DNA of 64,000 bases from Daucus carota subsp. sativus (GCF_001625215.2 NC_030385.2:44603598-44667597), one strand, 5' to 3'; counted from the first letter of the stretch, positions 36,824 to 52,723 are shown. A program made the numbers and translations. Notes: a model not told the origin generated them from the letters alone.

Positions 36824-37104
36824 ATTTGGAAGTGATATCAAAGACCTGTGAAAGAGGAAGACAGATACAGCTGGATAGATGTATAAGTGACCTCAAATAC
36901 ACGTGAAACAGCTGTATAATTGGACAGATGTAACTGATTCACCTCAAATATGCGTGAAACAGCTGGATAATTCAAATATGCGTGAAACAGCTGGATAATT
37001 GGACAGATGTAACTGATTCACGTGATACACCACACCCACTAGAATTCTCTACACACTTGTACACCAAATAGATAAATGTAGGAGTGACATCACATACGCG
37101 TAAA

Positions 37105-37449
37105 AGAGTCCGATCCTCTGTCTCTTTTTTGTGTCCGATTCTATGTCCACTCTTTTCTATTGGTCAGTTCCTTACTTTGCACGTGAATTATAGTTTCTCT
37201 TTATTTTTTCTCTCATAGTTTTTCACCATTAAACTTTTTCAAATTTATATAACTTACATTTTTATTATTAAAATATAAAATATGTGTATAAAAAATATAA
37301 ATTAGAAATTCATCCCAAAAATAATAACGAGGCCCCTGCATGCACACCAGTTTTATAATTAAAATTAGCCTTCTAAATAAAATCAGTCTAGTTTTATAAT
37401 TAAAATTAGCCTTCTAAATAAAATCAGTGACTGATTTTATTTAGAAAAA
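37105..37449. mobile_element. Insertion of about 345 bp in array unit 8
   Basis: Module 4 reads CACATACGCGTAAAACAGCT without interruption near 26812. Here CACATACGCGTAAAA is followed by 345 bp starting GAGTCCGATCCTCTGTCTC before ACAGCAATAAATGTAACTG resumes. It contains a duplicated AATTAAAATTAGCCTTCTAA segment. No terminal inverted repeat was identified. Confidence 0.55.
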
Positions 37450-38500
37450 CAGCAATAAATGTAACTGATTCACGTGATACACCACTCACCACACTAGCTG
37501 TGGAATTTTCCAGATACTTACAGAATTCTCTACACACTTGTGACCAAATAAACCACACGAAATTCTCTTGATGTTGACAGAATTTTTAGCAGACTCACCC
37601 ACAACTCTTCATATGCTTTCAGAATCTTGTAGACCTGACCCATCATAACTCTTCATATGTGTCAAACACATCACGGGATACACTAAACATCCTTAAAAAA
37701 TTTATTAATATTAATTTCTTAATATGTATATCATTTACACTTATATAATATTATTTTATTAAAGTATTTCTTTTAACATGCATGTCATTTATGATATTTT
37801 ATTTTGCAATATAAGCTTGCTAGACTACTTAAAATGATAGTTTATCTTTTATATTTTTGATTTTTATTTAATATATAAAATAATTATTGAATATTAAAAT
37901 TTTATATTATCGACATTGTGGGAAGAGCCGAATATTTTTTTTGCTGACGGTTAAAATTTTTTTGGGGGCTTTAGACAAATCTTAAAAATGAGGCCTAATT
38001 TTTAAAAAATAAATATTATATTAATAATATAAATATTTTTTTTTAATATTCAAATTTACAAGATAAATTTTAAATCAATTTCTTTTTTCTTTTTTTTTGC
38101 AATCGGCGAAAACTATATAGTAGAAATAGTGTTTAAATAAATATTTAAAATGCTTAAACCTTAGATAATCGGGAGATGAAAAATTACATTAACTTTATAG
38201 ATTAATATTCAACTATGATATGTAATATGATGTATGCATGATACAAATAACTTAGAACAAATTGAAATATTATAATTAAAATTTTAATAATCATATTTTA
38301 TTTTTGATAATTAAAACTTATGTTCACAAGCACCGAATCACATTCCTAATTAAATGGCCTGTAGAGTGACCGGCCCTGTTTTCACTCTTTTCTAGTTTTC
38401 TTAGTTTATGAATAAATAAAATTTATATTTCATATTTTCTTTTAACTGTTTGCAATGCACTGAAGTCTAATAGATTAATGAAAAAAATTGAAATTTTTTA

Positions 38501-39169
38501 TTTTCCAAGAATACCCGGCAAATAATTCCGAAGAAGTATAACGTGCAAGTTTTCTCATCAATCTCATTTATCTAAACCTATATTCCAGAAGTAAGAATTT
38601 AATTTAAAGAAAACTACGTAAAACTTTATTATTAATATTTATATTAAAAAAATTTATTAAAAAGATATTTTGGAAAAAAAAACCCCTTAATTTTGCAAAA
38701 GGAAACTTCCTGAACGGAGGCAATATTTAATTATTTCTATCACCTCTGTCTCAAAAATAGTGTCGCATTTATATTATTTCACATAATCTGTGATGAAAAA
38801 AATTCTACATATTATCTTTAAATTTTAATTTCTGAATAAAAATTTAACATCTGTATTTTTATTTAAAATAATTCAAAAATAATATATAAAAATATATTTT
38901 TTGAACATCTTAAATTATATGTAAAAAAATTAAATAATAAACATTATTTTGGAACGGATGAAATATTTCAGAATACCATGTATCAGGACCACTCAAAATT
39001 CCAAGCAAGGACTTAAGTCCATTACTATATCCAGCACACCACAACGGCAGAACCTAATTTTCTAGCCTCCAACATTCAAATTTTCAAACACCCACCAAAT
39101 CCCGCTCCTCAACATTTCTCAAAATCTCATCTTTCTTGTTCCATTCACCAAGATTTTCCAAGATTCGAA
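38501..39169. other. CYPRO4 upstream region with degenerate Stowaway
   Basis: This AT-rich stretch separates the array from the CYPRO4 gene. A degenerate TA-flanked Stowaway (38740-38963) has ends TCACCTCTGTCTCAAAAATA and its imperfect complement. The last about 170 bp, less AT-rich and C-rich on the plus strand, are the likely core promoter and 5'UTR. Confidence 0.6.
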
Positions 39170-42100
39170 ATGGGTGGCACTCACAGTCGCGAGGATCTCG
39201 AACTTTCCGACTCCGAATCTGAATCCGAAACCGAGTCCCAATCATCCCCAGACTCACAGGCCTTTTCGGATCGAAAAGACCCGGAAACGCCGGCGTCTGT
39301 GGATGATATAGACGCAAAACTCAAGGCCCTGAAACTCAAGTATCAGTCTGGTGGTGCTAATTTGCAGAATGCACTTAAGCTTTATCTTCATGTGGGTGGG
39401 AATACGCCTAATTCGAAGTGGGTTGTTTCTGATAAGATAGCGTCTTATGTGTTTGATAAAAGTTCAAGAATTGATGAGGAGGGTGAGGAGGAGGAGGATG
39501 ATGAGGAGTTAGAAGGGAAAGATTCTTGGTGGGTTTTGAGAGTCGGGTCGAAAATTCGAGTGAAGGTGAGTGCTGAGATGCAATTGAAGACTTTGGGTGA
39601 TCAATTGAGGGTTGATTTGGTATCGAAAGGGGTTTGGGCAATGAAGTTTTTTAGGAAGGAGGATTATGAGTTGTTTTTGAGTAAGTATGAGGAGTGTTTG
39701 TTTGAGAATACGTATGGGGTTGAGTTTAATGATGGGAATAAGGTTAAGGTTTATGGGAAGGATTTTCTTGGGTGGGCTAATCCCGAGAAGGCGGATGATT
39801 CTGTGTGGGAGGATGCTGAGGAGAGTTTCGAGAAGAGTCCGAAGACTGTGACTCCTGTGAGGAGAGGTCATGATTTAAATGAGGAATTTGAGGATGTTGC
39901 GGATGGGGGGAGTATTCAAAGTCTGGCTTTAGGTGCTTTGGATAATAGTTTTTTGGTTGGGGATGTTGGGATTCAGGTTGTTAGGAATTATAATCACGGG
40001 ATTTCGGGGAAAGGGGTTTGTGTCAATTATGAAAACGGGAGGGGTAGTGTGGCTCGTTCAACGCCTAGAAAGGCTATTTTGATGAAGGCTGAGACTAATA
40101 TGCTGCTTATGAGTCCCGTGGCTGAAGGGAAGCCACATACTAGGGGGTTGCATCAGTTTGATATTGAAACGGGGAGGGTTGTCACTGAATGGAAATTTGA
40201 GAAAGATGGGACTGATATTACAATGAGGGATGTTACGAATGATAGTAAAGGAGCTCAGATAGATCAAGGGTCTACTTTCTTGGGGTTGGATGATAATAGG
40301 TTGTGTCGATGGGATATGCGTGATAGGCATGGCATGGTTCAGGATCTTACTGAGGCTAATACGCCAGTGTTGAATTGGGCACAAGGGCATCAGTTTTCTA
40401 GAGGCACTAACTTTCAGTGTTTTGCAACTACTGGGGATGGGTCTATTGTTGTGGGCTCTCTCGATGGGAAGATTAGGCTTTACTCAGGCAATTCTATGAG
40501 GCAGGCAAAAACTGCTTTTCCTGGGCTTGGTTTGCCAATCACTCATGTTGATGTTACCTATGATGGGAAGTGGATACTAGGAACAACTGATACGTATTTG
40601 ATCCTTATTTGCACTATGTTCACTGACAAGGATGGGAGGTCAAAGACTGGATTTGCTGGGCGAATGGGAAACCGAATCTCTGCACCGAGATTGCTGAAGC
40701 TGACTCCTTTGGACTCCCATATGGCGGGACTGAACAATAAGTTCAGGGGTGCCCAATTCTCATGGGTATGCCATGCTTTTGAAATTTTATCTATTTTTAA
40801 ATATACCCACTTCATGTTTGTTCTGTTTTAGGTTAAATATATATCCTTGACGTGTTATGTACATTTCCATGGTAATCAGTGTTTTGAATTATTTGGTTTC
40901 ATGTGTGTGTCGAGTTATCTACTAGCTGTTTAATTTTCGATCATTATGGGTACAAATACATATTTAGAATTCATAGCTGTATATCTTTGTAAAAGTCTAG
41001 GGTTTATGGTCTATTATTTGTGCATTCCCTTCATATCTTGTAGTATTATTTCGCAAAAGAACATTTTCCAGCACTTGTCCATTAGTAGAAATCGTGGCAC
41101 AAAATAAGTATTGAACATTAGAGCAAGTGGCTCTTACAATGTTGCTTCCCTGACCTTCTGAATGAGTGATGACTAAAGATAGATTGGATTAGTGTATTAG
41201 CCTAGCTTACAGTGCAGGTAATTTAATTATATTGTATTGATTCTGTTTTATGCATCTCTTAGGTGCTGCTCCCAAATCATACCTACAACCTGATATCTAT
41301 CATCTGTACGCAGTATGCTTGTATGACTGCTCTATCTTGTTGGATGCAGCACCTATCAGAACTTAACTACGAACAACAATCGCTTTAATTATTCATTTTA
41401 CAATTTTATTCATATACTCATGTAGTGATGGTGGGGTTAATTATTTCTGCTTGTTGGAGATTGGCAGTTAACTTGGAACCCTGTTGTTTCTAGTTTAATA
41501 GAGTGGATTACAGTTGATAATAAACTGATGGTAAAACGAAGCTGTAATGATTGGTATGTCAAATAGGGGTGGCAATATTGGACCCGACCCGACAACCCGA
41601 CACGAATTCGACCCGCAAAATACGAATTCGGGTTGGGGGTTTTCGGGTTCGGGTCGAATTCGGGTTGACCCAAAATCAACCCAGAAAAATCGGGTCATTT
41701 TCGGGTTGAATTCGGGTTACCCGAAATTGACCCGAAATTACCCGAAAATTAATATATAATATAAATATTATATATATTTATATTATTTTTATTATTTTTA
41801 TAAAATTTATTAGTTAAATTTAATATAAAATTATTTAATTTAATAAAAATTAATTTATTTGGATTAAAATAATATTTATTTATTATTTAAAAAATATTTT
41901 TATTAATAAATATTAATTTTCGGGTCGGGTTCGGGTTACCCGCGGGTAGTGCGGGTCGGGTTCGGGTTGGGTATTTTGACCCATTAAATTTTCGGGTCGG
42001 GTTCGGGTTGGGTAAATTTTTTGACCCGCGACTGTCAACCCGACCCGAACCCGACCCGAAACCCGAAATTGCCAGCCCTAATGTCAAATAATCAAATCAT

Positions 42101-42585
42101 AATTGAAGTCCTGGCTATAGTTTTTCAAATTATCCGTCTCCCTGTTTTCTTTTAACTCGAAACTCTTCCTTCAACTTTTTTAATATGTCCATCAATTTTT
42201 TTTTTATCTTTTATGGTATCCTCGAGAAAGAAGAAATAGAAACTATCTTATTTCTTAAGACATTCCAGTTTAAAAAATATTTGTTCTTTCCAAAATTGTT
42301 CAGGTCACAGAGGATGGGAGGCAGGAGCGCCATCTGGTTGCAACAGTTGGCAAGTTCAGTGTGATATGGAACTTTCAGCAGGTAAAGGATGGTTCTCATG
42401 AGTGCTACAGAAACCAGGTGGGGTTGAAGAGTTGCTATTGCTACAAAATAGTTCTAAAACATGACTCCATTGTTGATAGTCGCTTCATGCATGAGAAATA
42501 TGCTGTTAGCGATTCACCAGAGGCTCCACTTGTGGTGGCGACCCCATTGAAAGTTAGTTCCTTTAGCATATCTAACAGGCGATGA
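39170..42585 (+). CDS. CYPRO4: CYPRO4/DEM protein (Vid27-like)
   Basis: Exon 1 is 39170-40765 and exon 2 is 42304-42585, giving 625 residues ending [15 protein letters not shown] at the start fits an N-myristoylation consensus (G2, S6). An acidic run ([11 protein letters not shown], 103-113) precedes [19 protein letters not shown]. The second half is the VID27 propeller-like domain: [71 protein letters not shown] and [16 protein letters not shown]. The family includes Cynara CYPRO4 and the tomato/Arabidopsis DEM proteins, which are needed for shoot and root meristem organisation and interact with Ran. Yeast Vid27 itself is poorly understood. The single 1.5-kb intron carries a hAT-type insertion. 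A possible alternative last exon lies at 43034-43096. Confidence 0.92.
41564..42080. mobile_element. hAT-type element rich in CCCGAA/CGGGTT in CYPRO4 intron
   Basis: The 517-bp element starts TAGGGGTGGCAATATT and ends AATTGCCAGCCCTA. It is flanked by ATGTCAAA at 41556-41563 and 42081-42088. Both subterminal regions are dense in CGGGTT/AACCCG words and the centre is almost pure A/T. It encodes nothing credible; the frames inside are repeat artefacts. Orientation relative to splicing seems harmless. Confidence 0.9.
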
Positions 42586-43033
42586 TACAACATAACAGAA
42601 AGCTCTTTGTTAGTGTACGCCGTAGACTTGCATACTAGATTGTTTCTATATATTATTATTTGAACTTATGTAATAGCAGGCTGTACTTTCTGTATTATTA
42701 AGCTCTTATGACACTGTTGTCGTTGGTTCTAAGTTCCAATGAACCCAATTATTTATCTTTGTATTGAATCATGAATTGCAAAGTATTATGTCTTGTAATG
42801 TCTTATTCTTTTCTTTCTTTATGTCTCTCGGGTTAATCGGCTTTTTTTTTTTAACTGAGCTGCTGCACAATTGCATATGATTTATGAGCAATAATGCAAC
42901 AACTTTTGCATGCCTACTTAACCATCAAAAGAAAATTGTGCTTACAGGCATCACCATCTCATTTATGGCCGTGCAGCTATAAGTAACCTGATTTGCTAAG
43001 CAAGATCTGAGTTACCTGATTTGTATTCTGCAG

Positions 43034-43096
43034 TCTGAGAAACCAAAGTTGAGAAAGCCATCCTTTAATGATACAGTATCTGCAAATGAAATTTAA
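43034..43096 (+). other. Possible alternative 3' exon of CYPRO4
   Basis: A good acceptor (TGTATTCTGCAG) precedes an in-phase 20-codon segment, SEKPKLRKPSFNDTVSANEI and stop. A GT donor at 42553 (TTGAAA|GTTAGT) inside CYPRO4 exon 2 has the same phase. Using both would replace the conserved SSFSISNRR tail. It may be chance. Confidence 0.25.
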
Positions 43097-43199
43097 AGGC
43101 TCAAAAGAGATTGGGATAAGTGGGGTCCATTTAGTTTAGTAGCCAACTGGCTGCCTCAGTATATGTGGTTCATTTGCAAAGTATAGAGGTTTAATAAAG

Positions 43200-45166
43200 A
43201 TGGATACTGCAACCAGTAGAGGATTCCAAGTCCTAGCATGCTCTGGTACCTCTTCCTTCACCAGAAAGAAGATACATAAGACATCATTCTGTGCCACTTA
43301 TTTGCCTGCTCGAAGGGGGCACGCTCCACGCCACCTCATAACCTGCATTCGTGCTCAGGAACGCCCCACATGGCTTCCAGGCCTCGACTCTCCGCCTTAT
43401 CTTGATGGAACGTAAGTTCCTCATCCTCGTTCCCATGATTCTGCAACCTGAAAAAAAGCACATTATCAAGTTGCTCTTGCAGCATTATATTCCTGATATG
43501 TTTATTGTGTCAATTTTAGTCTGCCTGGAGATTATGGATTTGATCCGCTGGGGCTCGGGGAGGACCCCGAAAGCTTGAGGTGGTATGTGCAGGCTGAACT
43601 GGTTCATGCTCGCTTCGCGATGGCTGGAGTAGCTGGAATTCTTCTCACAGATGTAACTTCCATTATCAGAACTCTTTTCTTTTTCCTGCTCATTATGAAA
43701 TTTATGTAAATTATACCCACAGCATTTTTTCAGAACCCCTATCCTTCACTCTTATGTTTTCATTTTCCACCACACACTCTGGGTTGCCTGCATTGAGACA
43801 TTATGTAGTTCATTCTAATACTCCAGGAATGGGAACTACAGATAATCACCCGCTACATCTTTTCTTCACCCGAGAACTCATTTTAGCGTGAGAATAGTAT
43901 TGTTCTACTACAGAACAATACTACATTGAAAATGTGAAAAAATGTGAAAAAATGTGCAAAACAATTGTTATGCACTTTCTTAAAGCAGAGTAATCGTTCT
44001 CACTGTCCTGGCATATAAACTGTTCTCACATGAATCAATGCCAACGTCTGAATTGATTGCAAATTATATATGATTTGTCGCGATCTCGTCGCAGTTGCTT
44101 CGTGTTACCGGGGTAAGCGACTTGCCTGTGTGGTATGAAGCCGGAACCACCAAATTTAGTTTTGCCAGCACCACAACCTTGTTCATAGTCCAGTTATTCT
44201 TGATGGGGTGAGATTTTTTTTTATTATTATTATTTTTTGTAAAATAATTATTATAATTTACTTTTGCTAATCGAAGATCATACTGACAGAACTTAACATC
44301 TGCAGATTTGTGGAGACCAAACGTTTAATGGATTTCAATTCACCTGGATCTCAAGCGAAAGAGGGATCGTTTTTCGGGTTGGAAGCATCTCTTGAAGGTT
44401 TAGAACCAGGGTATGATTCACTAGTTTCTGCATCTTCTACGAATTACTATGAGCCGTTTTGTCTTAGATTAAAAGTGTAAATTATGATTTAAAGTTAAAG
44501 GTTTAAAATGTATGTTTGGGTAATTTTTATTTATTAATGACTTATGAATTATAAAAATGTAATAATAAAAATAAAAGTGATTTATGGGTAAATTATGATT
44601 TATAAATAATTTTTATCAAAAAATAATAATTAAAAATCAGAAAAAATACTTCAAACTAACTTATAGCTTTAAATCAGTTTCGAGCTTATTTTGACTTTTA
44701 AGTCAGAAACATTTTTAGTTACGTCCTACTTAAAAGCAGGTGCCGGACTGCCTCTACATCTCAGTCGCCATTTCAAGTTTCCAAATGAGAAGAACACTTC
44801 ATGCATAAAAAAAATAAAAATAAAAATTGAACTCACCTCTACGTTTCGTAAACAGGTACCCTGGTGGCCCTCTCTTCAATCCTCTTGGTCTTGCTAAAAG
44901 CGCAAAAGATGCCAAGGAATGGAAGCTGAAAGAGATCAAAAATGGTAAGCCATTCAAATACAGCTACTCTTTGTGATCTCAGTTATCGTCCTGGCCATAT
45001 CTAACAGGTTTTGCATAATGTAGGTCGTCTCGCTATGGTAGCTATGCTGGGGTTTATTGTCCAAGCATCAGTGACTCATGTAGGCCCTGTTAACAACCTC
45101 ATGGAACATCTTTCGAATCCCTGGCACAGAACCATCATTCAAACGCTTGCAGAATCTGGCCCCTGA
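43200..45166 (+). CDS. LHCA5: Photosystem I chlorophyll a/b-binding protein LHCA5
   Basis: Six exons (43200-43411, 43520-43652, 44095-44207, 44306-44410, 44856-44944, 45024-45166) give 264 residues, with every junction in phase. The first about 52 residues form a Ser/Thr/Arg-rich plastid transit peptide. The mature part starts near [20 protein letters not shown]. It has the three LHC helices: helix 1 with the Chl-binding ExxHxR (ELVHAR, 97-102), helix 2 around [17 protein letters not shown], and helix 3 with [13 protein letters not shown] (214-226). [17 protein letters not shown] and [13 protein letters not shown] are strongly Lhca-like. The tail [19 protein letters not shown] fits Lhca5 rather than Lhca1-4. 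Lhca5 is a low-abundance antenna protein that helps link photosystem I to the NDH complex. The start lies 614 bp after the CYPRO4 stop. Isoform assignment rests on remembered sequences. Confidence 0.9.
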
Positions 45167-45715
45167 CTGTAAATCGCAAAGCTACTATTTCTTAACTCTC
45201 GCCTCAACTGCACATCAGGGTGACTGGAGATGATGCGTGTAAAAAACTTTTTTTTTCCTGCCTATACTCTGTGTAACTAGTAAAGAAAAGGTAGAGGGAA
45301 TGATCTTTGTTGATCAAAAGTATCAGGAGCAACAAATCTATTTCAAAAAGATTATTTGTAAGATGTAATGTTCCAAAGAATCAGGAGTAAAACAAATATA
45401 TCAGGAGTTTAAATTTCAAACCACCAAGTCATGTTTTACAGCATAACACAAATTTATCTTTTCCAATTGATCACCAACTCAATTATTACATCCTATACCA
45501 AACCCCCCATCCAAACACAAAATTACAAACCTATTTCCGGAGAAAAGGAAAAAAATGCAAACCCATCCTATATATAATACACAAAACAAAATTGTATATG
45601 TGCAAAGAAGAACTGATACCATATCGAGATGCATGATTCTGGTCAATGCAACATATTGGACACTGAAAATACGAGGAGTAGCACACCATAATCACCTTCA
45701 AGTCTTGGCAGAATA
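45167..45715. other. Convergent spacer LHCA5 / WEB1-like
   Basis: Presumed 3'UTRs of both genes. A repeated ATCAGGAG word occurs at 45322-45405. No gene or hairpin of note was seen. Confidence 0.5.
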
Positions 45716-48680
<2,965 letters not shown>

Positions 48681-48708
48681 TCACTGCTGAGGAGAGTCAA
48701 CTAGGTTC

Positions 48709-49846
48709 CTGAATCCAAGACATTATTATAGATTAGCAACCAATATAAAAATTAATTTCCTAAAGCAGTTCTGTGCAATTGCATAGGTAACATGTGTTCC
48801 CCGATAAACTTATTGTCCTAAATGAGAACTAATATTTTGAATGAAATATTTAACATAAGTGTGCTTTAACCACTAAAATGATCATACTACCAGCCTAAAC
48901 AGCAAACTTATTTGAGTAGAATATAAGGCCGACTTATTTAATATTGCTGTCAATGCCCAAAATTGTATGAAGACTGCTCCTATCATTCTTTTGATAAAGA
49001 CACTTAATTACTTTTTTAGATTAACAACTAAGATATACTACAGACTACAACAATCATCCTCCTCTCCATATCTTATGTCAGCATAAGAAACAGAACACAT
49101 GTAAAACTTGAAACGATCACTGCCCGATGCCCCTTTTGCACGTTCATGAGTTAGCTATGGACATATATTCCAAGGCAGGGAAATAACAAACTACTATTTA
49201 GCTGGGAATATGGATTCATGTTTTAAGGTTTGTAGACCTAAATTGAATTGTTAATCTTTGCTGTATAGTTTAGATATCTGAATTCTGACACTGTTATGTA
49301 ATTCATTAGAACGTGTTGATCAAGTAATATTAGTTGGTACTTACCTCTTTTTCTTCTAAACCATCTTCTTTTAACATTGTTTATATAAGCAAACTATGCC
49401 TGAATCCACTTATAAGTGATTGATTCTCCGAAGTTAATTTCCGTTCAGTTACCAAGGCCTAATATGTATATCATGCATATGCGTCACTTCTGATCTGCTC
49501 GAATTATAATGAATTAACGTAATTGCAGTCAACCCTTTCACTTTTAACTTCAAATAACCGATCAGTTTAATCACGATCAACAATTTTCCGCAAATTATAG
49601 TGGTCCAATTTTAATTAATCCTCTCTAAAACAATCCCCAAACACACACACACAGCATGAACAGCACCATCACACATCCGTACACAAAAATCACACAGGTA
49701 CCAAATCAACAATAAATACAATATCGAGAATCAACAACATGGACCACACAAATTCGATATCGAAAAACATTAAAAACAATCTAAACACACAATTCTTAAA
49801 AAAATGGAAATAAAAAGTAAAAAAGAACAAGCTCAAGGAAACATAC
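48709..49846 (-). other. 5'UTR intron of the WEB1-like gene
   Basis: On the minus strand a leader exon ending GGGATTCAGG|GTATGT at 49847 can join the acceptor TTGGATTCAG|GAACC at 48708, 40 bp before the start codon. 5'UTR introns are common in this kind of plant gene. The transcription start is probably within about 49.85-50.2 kb. Confidence 0.5.
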
Positions 49847-50186
49847 CCTGAATCCCTAATTCACCAGAAACTAAAACAAAGTCAAACCCTCGAACCTACG
49901 AGACCTGTCTGTAACAAAACACAAGCTGTCCCAACTCCTAACTGCTTATACAAAACATGTAAGCATATGTGAGCAGCTTCCTGGGTTTGTTAGGCTAAGA
50001 ATAATTCATGAAATATTTGTGAATGAGAGCAAGTGCAGCTTGGCAGTTTGTTGTTTTTATTATGAAACTAATCTCATCTCTTGAGGTTGAGTTTGAGTTG
50101 AGGTGAGTTGGGTGGCTTTTGTCTTTACAATTCTTTTGAATAAAATATTGTCTGTAAAGTCGCCGACGAGACTCGTAGAAACTCAA

Positions 50187-52329
50187 TGACTGTGCCGTGT
50201 AACGTGTTAGAGCAATTAGTGTTTTAATTTTGTATTTTTTTCGTAAGTAACACTAACTAATAGAGTATACAAATAAGATAACATTCGAGATTCAAATCTT
50301 CCAATCTTATTGAAAGAAGAGTTGAAATCTTCCAATTTCGGTAAGAAGCATTCGTTGATAATAAGTGCTGTAATTTTGTGATTAAATAATGAGAGCATAT
50401 TAATTATGTAATTAATTAAGTAATATTTTCATCCTTTTTTAAAAAAATTGATGAAAAGTGGAGAATTTAAAAAATAACTGGAGTCTAGCCGAGACAAAAC
50501 CTCGAACTGTCAATTACAACATGATTAAACGAGTTAAACATATAATCGCTTTGCACATAAAATATTTAAATTCTTAAATGTAAAAAGAATTACAATCAAA
50601 TCTCGAGCAATCCAACATACAACAGTTCTGATCATAGTAGCATCGCAATTGGCCATCAAATAAGCAGCATATGTAGCCCAATGTTCAGAATTATCAGTTA
50701 CATCAACTGATATTGGATCAACAAATGACCTCAAAACATGAACAATTTTATGTCGTGAAAGGTGAGTTTTTGCGATATTCACCATCGTGCCATATTTGGT
50801 CCAAGCCTTACAGATCAGCCAAAATACCATGTAAGCCCCTCTTGGAAACATTATCAAAACCCAAAACAAAACACAGAAACACATCAAAACAAATACAAAC
50901 ATTCCAAAAAGATGGGCACAACCTTGATGACAAGGTACCCAATAAGAACTCACACGAAAAGGGTTAGATTTTGATTTTGTTAATAAAACTGATAAATATG
51001 AGAGAAGATGGAAGAGCGAAGATGAATAATTAGTAAAGAGGATGAAAGTTGAACAGCGAAAAAGTGACGGTTACAACCTTAGTTTTGGAGATCGACTCTC
51101 AAAACGGCTATACATTTAGATATGTCTTTCTAAAATTAGTATTTGATATTCATGTCAACGGATTATATCGAAATAAATATATTTTCTCAAAATTGACATT
51201 ATATTCACGTTAATAGTTCATATCAAAATGAATAATATATAGAAAATTGTTATTATCAACCGATAAACATGATAACATACATATGAACATATACCCAAAT
51301 GTTTAGTGTTCTTGATTGTCATAAAAACTAATATTTGATAAAGGCATTAGTCAGGGATTGGTGTCGGGTTATTTCGATATCAGAATATCCGTATCAATTC
51401 TCGAACTTTAAATCAATCCTTAAACCCGCCCGCTCTAAACTGAGATTCTTTTTCTCCCCGTCTCCACATCTAACGGAAAACGGGGATTCCCTAAACCCGT
51501 CCATTCTAAATTGAGTGTTAAAAGCAAACGACATCCTATTTTATCTCAAATTAATTGATTATATTAGCCTATGAAATTATAACTCATGTGATATTGTAAT
51601 AGTTAATTATATTTTGTATATGTTTAAATTGGTAACTACTTCCGATATATTATTCATATGATCTCCAGTTTTTTCAAACTATTAGAATACTTTATCTGTC
51701 ATAAAAATATTTTAAATATTAAAATATTATAATATATTAGAACTAATGATTATATCATATGTAATATGTGAAATATACCTATCATGTCAAATTACAAACC
51801 AACTAATCAAAATGTAGATGTTCTTATCTAATAATAATAAAATATAAGAGCGAGATCTTACAATCTCCTCTACTTAAATTTCTTAACCTCTTGTCAGGTC
51901 AAAAAGAATAGCATGGATCGGGAGAGTTGGCTTTCAATACCCGATACAAGGTATGACAAACATGTCAAATCCGAATTTATAAATAAGTCAAAATCATTAT
52001 AACATTATTTTCATGAGTATTGGTCCACGGGAATGGTTAGATAGCACATGACTGTTGGATTAATATCTTACGGTTAAGATTATAATATTTTTTAACATGT
52101 CCAGCACTTTTTAACAGCTGGACGGAGTAAAATGACCCCATTGCTTAAAAAGCGTCGGATGAGTCCTGATCCGGCAGTTAAAAGGCACCGGACATATTAA
52201 AAAATTGTTATAATTGTGATCGCTCGATATTCATCCAACGGCTACAAATTTAATGTGTCGTGACGATATTAATCCCACGGCTAGAAATTTAATGTGTCCT
52301 GATAGTTATAGCTAACCATTTTTATTAGG
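50187..52329. other. Intergenic region with one unrecognised open frame
   Basis: Mostly AT-rich DNA. On the minus strand, 50534-50953 is open for 139 codons and contains a hydrophobic stretch (FVFVLMCFCVLFWVLIMF) and SVDVTDNSEHWATYAAYL. Its only start at the 5' end is GTG, and no splice sites or family resemblance were found. No RNA gene was seen. Confidence 0.4.
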
Positions 52330-52664
52330 GAAAATAGATTTTTTTGCCACTCAACTTATTGTGCTTTAGAAACTTACCACCCAACTAAATTTTTTTTCCT
52401 TTTAATCACTAATTTAGGTTTGGATTTTTTTTTAGCCACCAACTTAGGTTCGGATTTGATTACTAGCATTATGATAATTTTTTTTGTCACTAAACTTATT
52501 GCATCTTTAGAAACTAACCACTCAATTATAATTTTTTTTATTTAACTCACTAATGTCAGGTTTAACTTCTTTTTTTTTTGGTCAATGAAGTTAGGTTCGG
52601 ATTTGATTATTAGCCCTACTTTTTCTGTGTAGCATTATTAAAATATAGTGGTAGTTGCATTTGT

Positions 52665-52723
<59 letters not shown>

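Larger units (their letters stand above)
17215..38500. repeat. Eight-copy dispersed tandem array of a 2-3.5 kb unit
   Basis: One sequence unit recurs eight times in the same orientation. Each unit holds a transcript-like module read on the minus strand, then (moving right) a TATA box, GTGAAACAG minisatellite, GAATTCTC heat-shock-like blocks, and a long AT-rich tail ending near TTGTGGG..GGGCCTTAGACAAATC. Module left edges are at about 17215, 19538, 22309, 25817, 27879, 30968, 33769 and 36073. Units 2 and 5 are nearly identical over more than 2 kb. Units 3, 4, 6, 7 and 8 form a second group, and unit 1 is the most diverged. Unit lengths vary mainly because of later TIR insertions and deletions. 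The family name is unknown to me. Confidence 0.85.

Noticed and set aside
17215-38500. CRISPR-like regular array
   Set aside because: Units are 2-3.5 kb, irregular and diverged, in plant DNA. This is a tandem/segmental repeat.
39408-40815. Minus-strand open frames across CYPRO4 exon 1
   Set aside because: Antisense shadows of a long, conserved coding exon.
41437-42087. Several frames inside the CYPRO4 intron
   Set aside because: They translate CCCGAA/CGGGTT repeats of the intronic element.
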